DNA of 61,870 nucleotides from NCBI GenBank assembly GCA_029940375.1, contig JAPYUX010000003.1, positions 1 through 61,870 of the forward strand, given 5' to 3'. Below the pieces are notes generated by a model. It was not told where the DNA came from. It was given only the letters and a program-made list of their open reading frames with translations, and ran no database searches. Shown here in pieces: positions 27,087-36,351 of the stretch (the stretch's first letter is position 1; each line of letters begins with the position of its first letter). The stretch comes from Dehalococcoidia bacterium (GTDB lineage: Bacteria > Chloroflexota > Dehalococcoidia > Lucifugimonadales > Lucifugimonadaceae). A program made the position numbers and the translations under genes.

Positions 27087-27410
27087 TTATCCCAAATGTT
27101 CTTCACTCTCAAGAGGATTGAAAGTTATTCTACTAAGAACTGATTCTCCTGTATTTTCAAAATAATGATCTGCATTTGGAGGTATTAAAACAAAGTCTCC
27201 TTGCTTTATGGGATAGTTTGTTCCATCAACATATATAATTCCCGTTCCCCTTGTTATGAAGGCTTGATGTTCCCATGGATGTGTATGGTGAGGACTTGTC
27301 TCTCCTGGTTGATGATCGTGGTAAAGAGAAACCACCGTAGGTACTCCATCTTTGGACCCGAGCACAGGATTATCCAAATGTTCAGATATATTTTTTATTA
27401 CTGGCTTCAA
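27087..27410 (-). CDS. Single-domain cupin
   Basis: A 107-aa cupin. The metal motif is PHHTHPWEHQAFITRG (His, His, Glu positions), with the second motif GDFVLIPPNADHYFENTG. It probably binds one divalent metal and may be a dioxygenase, isomerase or sensor. It starts with TTG only 3 bp after the stop of the coiled-coil membrane protein, so it is the fourth gene of the operon at 27087-31687. Confidence 0.85.
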   Translation of the reverse strand: MKPVIKNISEHLDNPVLGSKDGVPTVVSLYHDHQPGETSPHHTHPWEHQAFITRGTGIIYVDGTNYPIKQGDFVLIPPNADHYFENTGESVLSRITFNPLESEEHLG

Positions 27411-27413
27411 TTC

Positions 27414-28076
27414 TTAAGTAATCTTAGATTCTTCTTTTGTAGTTTCAGCAGTCTTTTCTGGTGAACCATTAGAATCTTCAATAGGAGCCTGACCAGGTGT
27501 TTTTAGCTTCATAAATGCATTAGCAGCTAAAAATGCCAAGGCAATGGTTAAAATCGTAGCTCCAATAATACTAGACCACATTAAAGTAGGTCCATGACTT
27601 AAGAAAACTGTACCCGCTACAGAATCATTTGTGAGTCCGAATCTTGACATTGATTCAGCAGTGCCTTCTTTATTAACAACCGTAACTAACTCATCCACTG
27701 TGGCTGTTCTAGGGAACAAAGAAACTAAAAAACCAAAAACAAATATACCTAAACCTACGGCAGCTGTTATGCCTACCATACCGCGTGATTTCCAATTTCT
27801 TATCTTTTCTGTATACTCTTCAGAGATTTTTGATCCAATTTCATTTGCACGATTTTCAACTAGTTGCTCTAATTGATCATTAGACAAATCATTTTTTTCT
27901 CTCATGATAGTCATTTGTTCACCATGTAAATTTTTAATAGATTCTATATCCGTTTTCAGTGAATCTATTTCAGCTTGCTTTTTAGCTGTTACTGCCACTT
28001 GTACTCTCCAAGCCGCGGCGCCCAGTGCTCCTACAACAGGTATTGATACCACACTAGTTACTAACCCTATATCCAT
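27414..28076 (-). CDS. Membrane protein with coiled coil, unknown function
   Basis: A 220-aa protein. Transmembrane segment 1 is at about residues 4-25, then a charged coiled coil (about residues 30-78) that also contains the only Met/Asn-rich stretch. Segments 2 and 3 are at about 98-119 and 164-187, and the C-terminus is acidic and probably disordered. No family recognised. An excellent GAGGAG ribosome binding site lies just upstream of the ATG. It lies 18 bp after the bPH2-like gene and 3 bp before the cupin. Confidence 0.75.
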   Translation of the reverse strand: MDIGLVTSVVSIPVVGALGAAAWRVQVAVTAKKQAEIDSLKTDIESIKNLHGEQMTIMREKNDLSNDQLEQLVENRANEIGSKISEEYTEKIRNWKSRGMVGITAAVGLGIFVFGFLVSLFPRTATVDELVTVVNKEGTAESMSRFGLTNDSVAGTVFLSHGPTLMWSSIIGATILTIALAFLAANAFMKLKTPGQAPIEDSNGSPEKTAETTKEESKIT

Positions 28077-28094
28077 AAAACTCTCCTCATAAAC

Positions 28095-28796
28095 TTACGT
28101 ACCTTGATTAGGAAGCATACTACGTAAAACTTCTGCAACACTTCCTGGATTATCTATTTCTTCCATATTAATTGTCATTCTAGCACCGATCCCACTTGAA
28201 ACAACAACCGTACCTCTACCAGATAATGCTTCCACCATTGATCTTTTTTCTGATATTTGAACAATTCTGGCTATTGGGATTTCATTTGTATGAAGATATA
28301 AGAATTTGTACATATAAATAGCTCTTATATTCGTAACCATATAAGTAATATGTAAATTTCTAAAATATCTCATTACCCCCTTAAAGAAAAACCATAAACC
28401 AATTAGAAAAGTTACAAAAGGGAACACGTAAGCTAATTCAGTAAATCCGTATAAAATAAATGTTGCCACAAATATTGGTATACTTATAGTTATTCTTGCA
28501 TACGCGGGTTTCATAGTTGGATGTCTTTCTATTTTTACTTCTTCACCTTGTCCAAGATTTGGGCTTGGGAATGCTCCTACAGCTGTCATATAGAATCCAA
28601 AAATCAATAATGTTAATCCAGTAATTACTGTGGCAGGCCCAGTCCACATTGGTATATTAGATGTATCTGCACTCGAAGCAAATATTAAATATGCCCCTAA
28701 AACTATAATGGGAACGGAGAGAAGAAATGCTATTACCATTCTCATCATAACCCTAAAAATCAATCTTATTCCATATGGTGTTTTTGACGTAGTCAT
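28095..28796 (-). CDS. bPH2-domain (DUF304-like) membrane protein
   Basis: A 233-aa protein. There are four transmembrane segments in two hairpins (about residues 15-40, 50-73, 98-118 and 120-138). They are followed by a C-terminal beta-rich domain, from YMVTNIRAIYMYKFLYL to TINMEEIDNPGSVAEVLRSM, resembling the bacterial PH-like domain 2 (YdbT/DUF304). Family members are membrane proteins of mostly unknown role. It starts 2 bp after the 962-aa gene, with GAGGG upstream of its ATG. Confidence 0.75.
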   Translation of the reverse strand: MTTSKTPYGIRLIFRVMMRMVIAFLLSVPIIVLGAYLIFASSADTSNIPMWTGPATVITGLTLLIFGFYMTAVGAFPSPNLGQGEEVKIERHPTMKPAYARITISIPIFVATFILYGFTELAYVFPFVTFLIGLWFFFKGVMRYFRNLHITYMVTNIRAIYMYKFLYLHTNEIPIARIVQISEKRSMVEALSGRGTVVVSSGIGARMTINMEEIDNPGSVAEVLRSMLPNQGT

Positions 28797-28798
28797 AG

Positions 28799-31687
28799 TT
28801 AATTCCCTCGTACCAATCCCAATAATGAAGCACCTAGCGTAACGATAATACCTACTATAGCCAAATTAGTTGGATTACTAAGATCACCTATAGGTAGACT
28901 TTCAGTGCTAATACCTGGAATCAAAGATCTAATTCTTGATCCAGCAAAAATATGTAAATCCATTATTTGGCAAGATTCAAATGTAGCCAACTCCATAGCA
29001 CTCGGAACCCTAATTCCTGACACATCAGTTAGAATCGGATGATTTCCTTGATAATCACCCATCGGCATAGAAATTTCTTTTACCACAGTTTCAGCACTTT
29101 CTCTTGGATCTTTTTCCTTAAATAGATAACCAAAAGTATTTGAATAGTTCTCAATCATACAAGCTCTTTGTGCTGGAGAAGGAGTAGCTAGATAGTCAGG
29201 TTGTCCTGGCAATCCAAGCTTCATAAATGCATTTACTCCACCTTGACCTTGAGTTGCCGTTCTCATTTGAGAATCACATCTCTGAATAGCACTATACTCT
29301 TTTTTTGTTGGCCTTCTTCTAGGATTCCACATAACTTCATCAATTGTTACGGTTCTCGCCAAGGTAATATCTATACCCATCTCTTGCGCCAAACTAGCAG
29401 CGATACAGTCTTCAGCACCATGTCCGAGTTCAACAAGCTTATTTCTGGCTGTTTCCATCACACCCAAGCCAGAGAGAGAGCCTGAAGTAGTATTGGAAGT
29501 TTGCTGTACATTCTGTCTAAATTGTTCAGCTTGTTTTTGGAAATCTTGAAATTGGTTTCCTCCCATTCCGGGTTCGTAATCATAATCTGGATTATTAGTA
29601 AATTTTACCCACTCAGCTCCTGTTCCCATTTGCGATATATCATGTAAACAGTTTACTATGACGTCATATTGATCATCATCAAAATGACCACTAAAGTACT
29701 CAGGGTCTCCTCCAGAAAATATAACTGAGTTCAACAGTGGATCCACGCTATCAGAATTATTATAGTTATTGATCTGAGCAAATCCATCATTTACACATTG
29801 GTGTGTTTCATCCCATAATTCCTCAGGATACCAGAAAACATATTGTTCAATCCAAGGTCTCATTTGATTTTCGAGTTGATCATCACCAAATACATCACGA
29901 GTACAATCACCATATATATATGCAATTTCTTTACCTATTGGTCTATTAATTATTTCAGTAGGATCCTCAAAATCTACAATTCCTTGTATAATCATGTCAT
30001 GTTCTCCCTGTGCTGTTTGACGATCAAATTGCAAGCGATTCTCCATTTGTTTGACAACACATTGTTTGAAAGATTGTTCGGTTATTTTTACCATAAGCCT
30101 TGATTCAATATTCTGATCTTGTTGACCGGGAGGACGGTAATCTCTTAACCATCCTAAATCCTGGTTACAAGCGATTATTCTATTTATCACATTTTGAGAA
30201 GGCATTTCTAAACCAATTTCCTGTGTCTCACCAAGAATGAAATCTATCATTATAGATATATTATTTGCAGCATCTTGTTGTGGTACACCCATGTCCACCA
30301 ATGCTTTTATCATACACATTTCACCCGGTATTCTATCTTCCCATTGATCACCTGAACCATAAACAAATCTTGCTAATCTATCATTTGTTGTTGGAAAATA
30401 TCCTCTATTAAAATCATTATTATTTGCCATATGGATATAGGTATCCCAACAATCATAACCAGCAAGTAGTTCTTCATAAGTTAATGATCTTTCACCTCTG
30501 TTAGCATCATCTATTCTATTTCTTACTTCGGAATGTGGAGTATCCTGAATATCTGACATGTATGGAATAACACAAGCATCTACCATCGCATCTACTTCTT
30601 CTCTTCTAGCCCAACCATCAGAAGCTGTGTTTGACTCTCCCCAACCTCCACTTAAGGCTTTTGCATATATTAGATGCATACACGAAACAGTAGCATCGTA
30701 TAAGAAAGGAGGGTCATCAAGGTACATCACACCTACGTTCAAAGCAAAATTGTTATAAGCTTGTTCGTAAGGCATCCCTTGTGTATCAGCAATCCAACGA
30801 GCTATACAGTCCATTGTGTTATATCTATCTTCAGTTATCATTCTGGTTAAGTTAATAAAGGGACCTACAGGAACATCTCTATCATCAGGAGGTTGAAATC
30901 CTCCGAAAAAGTTTCCTATTACATTAGGCTGTCCGCCACCGCCACCGCCACCGAAGATATTTTGAATTCCTCCTCCAGAAGATTGTCTAGCTTGCTCTGC
31001 TTGTCTTTCTTCTTCCTGGCGCTTCATATCTTCTTCCATTCTTGCCAATTCGGCTAACGCATCTGCTTTTTCTTGCTCTCGTCTTTTCTGGTTCGCTTGT
31101 TCATATATTGCTTCAATCTCTTTTTGTGCTTCCCAATCAGCATTATAAAATTCACCACCAGGTTGTACTAAAGGAGAGTCCATTAAAAATAACTTGAATT
31201 TGCACGTACCAAATTCTTGGTTTGGGGGGATTGGTTTATTACCCTGGAAAATAACTGTCGTAGTTTTTTTTCCTTCCCCACCCCTTGATGCTGTCTGAAA
31301 TACTCTATTTACCCAAGCTGCTTCCCATTCTTCTTGTCTTGTTTTTTCACTTACGCATCCCTCAGTCCAAGGATGATGTCCTTCATAAGTTGCAAAAGGT
31401 ACGACTGTAGTGGTCTCAAGCATATTACTGTAATCTACTCTGGTTGCACATGTAATTTCACCTGTTGCTCTATTTGTCCTACAATCGGCTTTAGTTATAC
31501 CACCCATATCTCCAGTTCCACTATTGGGTCCACTATTGGGTCCACTATTGGGAGGAGGATTGGGAGGAGGTGCTTGAGCAAGAACATCCCTTGAACCACT
31601 AAACATTATTGAAAGTAGTATTATTAGGACGAAGCTACTAAGTTTAAAAATATTTTTGTTAAAAACCATATTTGATAAGTGTGCCAT
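28799..31687 (-). CDS. Exported membrane-anchored protein with seven paired-cysteine modules
   Basis: A 962-aa protein with no family I recognise. An N-terminal signal peptide (about residues 10-38, ending LAQA) precedes a PNSG repeat (47-58). An N-terminal domain carries Cys 69, 80, 111 and 162. A charged coiled coil (about 183-236) and a Gly-rich hinge (237-262) follow. From residue 294, seven modules each carry two Cys: 294/336, 372/413, 458/507, 543/595, 631/680, 761/804 and 843/906. In most modules the first Cys is followed by Ile, Val or Met. A final transmembrane helix (about 942-958) suggests a C-terminal anchor. It is first in the operon with the bPH2 and coiled-coil proteins. A later Met at residue 7 may be the true start. 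Confidence 0.8.
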   Translation of the reverse strand: MAHLSNMVFNKNIFKLSSFVLIILLSIMFSGSRDVLAQAPPPNPPPNSGPNSGPNSGTGDMGGITKADCRTNRATGEITCATRVDYSNMLETTTVVPFATYEGHHPWTEGCVSEKTRQEEWEAAWVNRVFQTASRGGEGKKTTTVIFQGNKPIPPNQEFGTCKFKLFLMDSPLVQPGGEFYNADWEAQKEIEAIYEQANQKRREQEKADALAELARMEEDMKRQEEERQAEQARQSSGGGIQNIFGGGGGGGQPNVIGNFFGGFQPPDDRDVPVGPFINLTRMITEDRYNTMDCIARWIADTQGMPYEQAYNNFALNVGVMYLDDPPFLYDATVSCMHLIYAKALSGGWGESNTASDGWARREEVDAMVDACVIPYMSDIQDTPHSEVRNRIDDANRGERSLTYEELLAGYDCWDTYIHMANNNDFNRGYFPTTNDRLARFVYGSGDQWEDRIPGEMCMIKALVDMGVPQQDAANNISIMIDFILGETQEIGLEMPSQNVINRIIACNQDLGWLRDYRPPGQQDQNIESRLMVKITEQSFKQCVVKQMENRLQFDRQTAQGEHDMIIQGIVDFEDPTEIINRPIGKEIAYIYGDCTRDVFGDDQLENQMRPWIEQYVFWYPEELWDETHQCVNDGFAQINNYNNSDSVDPLLNSVIFSGGDPEYFSGHFDDDQYDVIVNCLHDISQMGTGAEWVKFTNNPDYDYEPGMGGNQFQDFQKQAEQFRQNVQQTSNTTSGSLSGLGVMETARNKLVELGHGAEDCIAASLAQEMGIDITLARTVTIDEVMWNPRRRPTKKEYSAIQRCDSQMRTATQGQGGVNAFMKLGLPGQPDYLATPSPAQRACMIENYSNTFGYLFKEKDPRESAETVVKEISMPMGDYQGNHPILTDVSGIRVPSAMELATFESCQIMDLHIFAGSRIRSLIPGISTESLPIGDLSNPTNLAIVGIIVTLGASLLGLVRGN
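31517..31552 (-). repeat. Three 12-bp in-frame tandem repeats
   Basis: Three exact copies of TCCACTATTGGG (31517-31528, 31529-31540, 31541-31552) encode the PNSG repeats between the signal peptide and the first domain of the 962-aa protein. Unit change would alter the linker length without shifting the frame. Confidence 0.9.
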
Positions 31688-31842
31688 ATCTTTATATATT
31701 TTTGTTATATTCTATATAAGTACTTGTATTAGCATTAATGTTATTATTGCATCATACAATAAAAATGTATTAATATAAATATAAAATTTATCTTTTATAA
31801 TAAACGTATTATAGATAAAATAAAGTAGTTTAGAGGTTAATT

Positions 31843-32472
31843 ATGTCTTGGTTTGATTGGATTCTTATAGTCCCTATTATTTTAGGAGTTTTTTTTGGAT
31901 ACAGAATGGGTTTGATAAAGAACGTTTTGTACATCATTTTAGTGGCGATCACAATGATCCTTGGTGGATGGTTATCTCAATTGATAGTAGAAGCTATAGG
32001 GCTTGAATTAGAAAGTGAAGCTCTAGTTACAGCCATCGGATATGCGTTGCTACTAATACTTGGTTTCATTTTGGTTCAAATATTTAACGGAGTTATTAAC
32101 AAAATACTAGGAATGGTTACTTTTGGAGTTGGGGATAAAGTAAATCAAATTGGAGGACTAGGTGCCGGTTTGATAATGGGGTTTCTAGTAATGACCATGA
32201 TGGTAAATATAACAGCAAGATGGACTTATGCAATTGAAGAAGACCAAACTGGTAAATTAGAAATATCAGAAGCAGCTTTAACAAAAATGTTCCAAAATAG
32301 TCTTGAAAATACTTCCAGAGAAGCAGGAGATCTGATTCTTAGAGAAAGTATAATGGTAGGAGTTGTAATAGATGTAAAAAATCTACTAGGCGGATCCTTT
32401 TTGGGGCTTATTCCAGGAGAATTTAAAGACGCACTAGATATTGCTGAAGCAAGAAGAGATCAAGACGGCTAA
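31843..32472 (+). CDS. CvpA-family membrane protein
   Basis: A 209-aa protein with four transmembrane segments in the CvpA/YqxI arrangement. The start MSWFDWILIVPIILGVFFGYRMGL is cut here to FDWILIVPIILGVFFGY plus RMGL, the family N-terminal signature. A soluble helical C-terminus follows. CvpA proteins act in envelope homeostasis and bile or stress resistance in other bacteria; the exact role is unsettled. GAGG lies 7 bp before the ATG. It diverges from the 962-aa gene across 155 bp and may be co-regulated with it. Confidence 0.85.
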   Translation: MSWFDWILIVPIILGVFFGYRMGLIKNVLYIILVAITMILGGWLSQLIVEAIGLELESEALVTAIGYALLLILGFILVQIFNGVINKILGMVTFGVGDKVNQIGGLGAGLIMGFLVMTMMVNITARWTYAIEEDQTGKLEISEAALTKMFQNSLENTSREAGDLILRESIMVGVVIDVKNLLGGSFLGLIPGEFKDALDIAEARRDQDG

Positions 32473-32473
32473 T

Positions 32474-33682
32474 TTAATATTTTCGACTTATAATAAAATA
32501 AATTAACCCAGAAAATATTAAAATTATCCCAGTTGTCATTATTGTTATTTCTAAACCAAATTTATCAGAAGAATAACCAAGAAAGAAATGTCCAATCCAT
32601 CCGAATCCTATGGTTATAAACCATGCTGAAACAGCAGTACTGCGAAATTCATCAGGAATATTTTTTTGTATGAAAAGCCATTGTATTGCATCAAAACAAG
32701 CTGTACAACCACCAATAATTATTAAGAAAAACAGGACAGCAATTATATTTGGGAAAATTGAAATAAACAATATTGATATTCCAAAAAATATTGCTATCAA
32801 ATAAGCTAAAAAATGTGCTTTGTTTATATCTTTCCATTTAAATAAAAATAAAATTCCAATTATTGCACCCAAAGACATGCTAGATTGTAAAAAACTTAAA
32901 GTGCCTATTTCTGATTTCAAAATATATTTACTTATCGAAGAAAGTAAACTCAAAAAAGAGAATCCAAAAATTTCCACTACACCTGCAAAAATTAACAAAT
33001 TTCTAGTATAAAAATTTCCAAAGACTAATTTCAATCCTCTAGATATTGTTTTAAAATAATTATCTTTATTTTTTATTTCACTAAATTTTAATGAATGGAA
33101 AAGGAGATAAATTGCTCCACTTAATCCAAATAGACCTGACAATAAAATTGCTTGTTCTATACCTATAAATATTGAAAAAACTCCACCTATTAAGGAACCA
33201 ATTACTCCAGTTGACCTGAAAATTATGGAGTAAATTAACATCGAAAAGATTTTTTGATTCTCTTTCACTGCATTTATTACACTCCCCTGAATTGCTGGAA
33301 CAATAAGTGATCTACTCAATCCAGTAATCGCAGAAGCTATATACGCAAGAACTAAAAAATTTTTATTTTGATAAACAAATAGTGCAAGTATACATAAAAC
33401 GAAAAACCTACTAAATCCAACAATAATTATTATTTTATTTCTACCGAATTTATCTGCAGCAGCACCGGTAAAAGGAGAAAATAAAGTTTGAACAATTTGA
33501 CCTATAGCAAATGAGATTGTTGTGGCAAGTATTGATTCCGTTGTCTTCAATATTAACCAACTTATACATAGTCTTTCTATCCAGTCAGCACAGTTGAAAA
33601 AAAACAATCCAAACATTAAATGTCTAAATCTATAATTGTAAAACACAGGATTCTTGAAAAATGTTATCTTTTGCAAGAACAT
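32474..33682 (-). CDS. MFS transporter
   Basis: A 402-aa polytopic membrane protein with about 12 transmembrane segments. The N-terminal NYRFRHLMFGLFFFN and the loop GAAADKFGRNKIIII (motif A of major facilitator transporters) identify the family. Its closest look is the DHA/Enterobactin exporter-like group, but the substrate is unknown. It begins 3 bp after nudC and ends 1 bp from the convergent cvpA stop, with no room for a terminator between. Confidence 0.85.
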   Translation of the reverse strand: MFLQKITFFKNPVFYNYRFRHLMFGLFFFNCADWIERLCISWLILKTTESILATTISFAIGQIVQTLFSPFTGAAADKFGRNKIIIIVGFSRFFVLCILALFVYQNKNFLVLAYIASAITGLSRSLIVPAIQGSVINAVKENQKIFSMLIYSIIFRSTGVIGSLIGGVFSIFIGIEQAILLSGLFGLSGAIYLLFHSLKFSEIKNKDNYFKTISRGLKLVFGNFYTRNLLIFAGVVEIFGFSFLSLLSSISKYILKSEIGTLSFLQSSMSLGAIIGILFLFKWKDINKAHFLAYLIAIFFGISILFISIFPNIIAVLFFLIIIGGCTACFDAIQWLFIQKNIPDEFRSTAVSAWFITIGFGWIGHFFLGYSSDKFGLEITIMTTGIILIFSGLIYFIISRKY

Positions 33683-33685
33683 TAT

Positions 33686-34609
33686 TTAAACTTCACCATA
33701 TGCCCAAGCTTTTATTAAATGATGAGCTATAGCAATGGAGCCAGGAACAGACAAATTATTATTTTCACCATTTAGCGCCTTTATAATTTCGTCTTTATGA
33801 AACCATTTAACTGATAACATTTCATATTCATCATAATTGATATTCTTAGTTTTTGCTTTTGCATGGCAACCTATCATTAATGACCAAGGAAAAGGCCAAG
33901 GTTGAGAAGCGTAATATTTTACATCTTCTACTTCAATCCCAGATTCTTCCATTATCTCTCGCGCTACGGCTTCCTCTATTGATTCACCTTGATCGATAAA
34001 GCCTGCAAGTGCAGAATATATATTTAGCCTTGATAATCTACCTTTTGATTGACCTAATAAACAATAATCACCATTAACAACCAAAGTTATGATTACTGGA
34101 TCAGTACGAGGAAAATGTTCTGTTTTACATTTTAAACATTTTCTTACTTGTCCTCCACGTCCTACTTTTGTTTTACCACCACATATGCCACAGAAAGAAT
34201 TTTTTATATTCCATTCTAGTTGACTTTTACTTTGACTAATCAAGCCACCTTCTTGTTGGGATAAACTTTCGCCAGCTGTTCTACAATCGATAAATTCATT
34301 ATTATTAGTTAGAAGTAAATTTACAGATTTTTCATCTAGTTTTGATAAATCTGATGTTAGATATGTTTCACCATCTAAACTTCCAATCAAATAATATTCA
34401 AGTTTTTCAGATATTTTTTTTAGTTGATCAAGACTTATGAATTTAATTGATACTTTATGATTATTGTTATTTATTAGTATTTTTGATTTGCAATAGATGA
34501 TTACTTTAGCTTTTGGATCTTTAAACTTCTGTTCTATCCATTCTTCTTCTCTTCTTTCTACCTCTAGTCTATTTAATTTGTTGCCAGCAAATTTTAATAA
34601 TTTCCCCAT
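33686..34609 (-). CDS. nudC: NADH pyrophosphatase (NudC)
   Basis: A 307-aa Nudix hydrolase that cleaves NAD(H) and can remove NAD caps from RNA. Order: N-terminal domain, zinc ribbon CGICGGK...CLKCK (about residues 138-160), Nudix box with GFIDQGESIEEA followed by REIMEESGI, and the NudC signature SQPWPFPWSLM. All four Cys are present. It is 28 bp downstream of the alcohol dehydrogenase gene and 3 bp upstream of an MFS gene. Confidence 0.93.
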   Translation of the reverse strand: MGKLLKFAGNKLNRLEVERREEEWIEQKFKDPKAKVIIYCKSKILINNNNHKVSIKFISLDQLKKISEKLEYYLIGSLDGETYLTSDLSKLDEKSVNLLLTNNNEFIDCRTAGESLSQQEGGLISQSKSQLEWNIKNSFCGICGGKTKVGRGGQVRKCLKCKTEHFPRTDPVIITLVVNGDYCLLGQSKGRLSRLNIYSALAGFIDQGESIEEAVAREIMEESGIEVEDVKYYASQPWPFPWSLMIGCHAKAKTKNINYDEYEMLSVKWFHKDEIIKALNGENNNLSVPGSIAIAHHLIKAWAYGEV

Positions 34610-34637
34610 ACTATATAGCCTTTATAAAAATATTTAT

Positions 34638-35735
34638 TTAATTGAAAATAATCAGACCTCTTGCCAATTCGCCTCTTTCCAGTGCTTCAAACCCTAAATT
34701 TACGTCTTCAATATCGTATTTTTTTGAAATCATCTCATCAAGAAAAAGATCACCATTCATATATAGATTTGAAAGCCTTTGAAAATCAATGCGTGGACGA
34801 CTTTTTCCATATGATGTTCTGATTATTTCTCTTTCTCCCATAAGTGTATAAAAAGGTAGATTTATTTCCACTCCATATGGAGTTTTGCCTAAAATCACAA
34901 TTCTAGCGCCAGGTCTTGAACATTCTAAAGTTTGCCTAATAGATTCATTTTGTCCAGCTGCTTCTATTGCACAATCTACACCGCGACCTTCTGTTAATTC
35001 CATACAAAATTCAATAGGATTTATATTCTTCGAATTAACTGTATGTGTTGCTCCTACTTTTTTGGCCATTTCTAATTTATTATCGATAATATCAACGGCT
35101 ATTATTGTTGATGCACCAGAAATGCGAGCTCCTTGAATAGCACTCAAGCCTACTGCTCCACAACCAATTACTACAACGGAAGTTTCAGGAATAATTTTTC
35201 CTGCATATACTGCTCCACCATACCCTGTCATAACTGCACATCCCAATAAAGCGGCTCTGTCTAGAGGAAAGTCTTTTCTGATTTTTACTGCTCCTTGTTT
35301 AGGTATTACAGTATATTCAGCATGTGAGGATACCAAACTATAATAATGAATTTTTTCTCCATTAATGGATGCACGAGTTGTACCATCAAAAAGCACTCCT
35401 TTTGAGTTATTATTTTTTTGAACTTCACACAAAATTGGTTGAGCATTATCACAATAAAAGCACATTCCACAATTTGGATTCCAAGAACAGATTACATGAT
35501 CTCCAACTTTAACGTTTTCCACTCCTTCACCAATTGCTTCAACAATCCCTGCTCCTTCATGGCCTATTATCGCAGGAAGATTTACAGGTTGAAAACCATG
35601 CATTGTTTCCCAATCGGTATGACAAAGTCCACTAGCGGATATTTTAACCATAACCTCATCCTTATGCGGTTCAGCTAAATCCACATTTTCTACTGATAAT
35701 TTCCCTTTAGTCTCAAATAAAACAGCTGCTTTCAT
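34638..35735 (-). CDS. Zinc-dependent alcohol dehydrogenase (class III-like)
   Basis: A 365-aa NAD-linked medium-chain dehydrogenase. Catalytic zinc ligands are in GLCHTDWETMHG and GHEGAGIVE. The structural zinc loop CGMCFYCDNAQPILC has all four Cys. The Rossmann motif is VVVIGCGAVGLSAI. It resembles NAD/mycothiol-type formaldehyde or aryl-alcohol dehydrogenases; the substrate is unproven. It heads a minus-strand set with nudC and an MFS transporter. Confidence 0.9.
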   Translation of the reverse strand: MKAAVLFETKGKLSVENVDLAEPHKDEVMVKISASGLCHTDWETMHGFQPVNLPAIIGHEGAGIVEAIGEGVENVKVGDHVICSWNPNCGMCFYCDNAQPILCEVQKNNNSKGVLFDGTTRASINGEKIHYYSLVSSHAEYTVIPKQGAVKIRKDFPLDRAALLGCAVMTGYGGAVYAGKIIPETSVVVIGCGAVGLSAIQGARISGASTIIAVDIIDNKLEMAKKVGATHTVNSKNINPIEFCMELTEGRGVDCAIEAAGQNESIRQTLECSRPGARIVILGKTPYGVEINLPFYTLMGEREIIRTSYGKSRPRIDFQRLSNLYMNGDLFLDEMISKKYDIEDVNLGFEALERGELARGLIIFN

Positions 35736-35901
35736 AATTTATTCCCAATATTTATAAATAATAAGTTCTTTTAACCTAATTTAAACTAATTTAAAGATCT
35801 TGATAAATAATATATCTAAAAAATATATTTAATATATAAAAAACAATTGAATAAGGTTAAAAAATTTAAAAATAATTTAATAATAGCAAGTATTAAATTT
35901 A

Positions 35902-35978
<77 letters not shown>

Positions 35979-36075
35979 TTGTCTATTATAATTTTAACAT
36001 CAATAATTTAATTAACGATATAAAACTTTTCCTTTTTTAATTCTTTTATTTTTCACAATGTTCAAACATTTATGG

Positions 36076-36159
<84 letters not shown>

Positions 36160-36351
36160 TATCGTTTGAATTATCAATTAAATACTATCAAAATTTATAT
36201 AATAAAATTTGATAGAGATCGTTCATTATATTTAATTTTATATAACTATACAAAATCTAAAATTTCTTTTATTTACAGTTTTTTTACTAACTTAAAACTA
36301 TTAAATAATAAATAATATCTATATAGATAAAGAAAAAATAAAGATAAATGA

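Noticed and set aside
31501-31560. CRISPR-like array from the 12-bp repeats
   Set aside because: Repeats are directly abutting, in frame, and encode PNSG; no spacers and no cas genes.
35761-35901. AT-rich runs upstream of the alcohol dehydrogenase looked like an origin or palindrome array
   Set aside because: Simple A/T runs without DnaA-box-like repeats or long inverted repeats.
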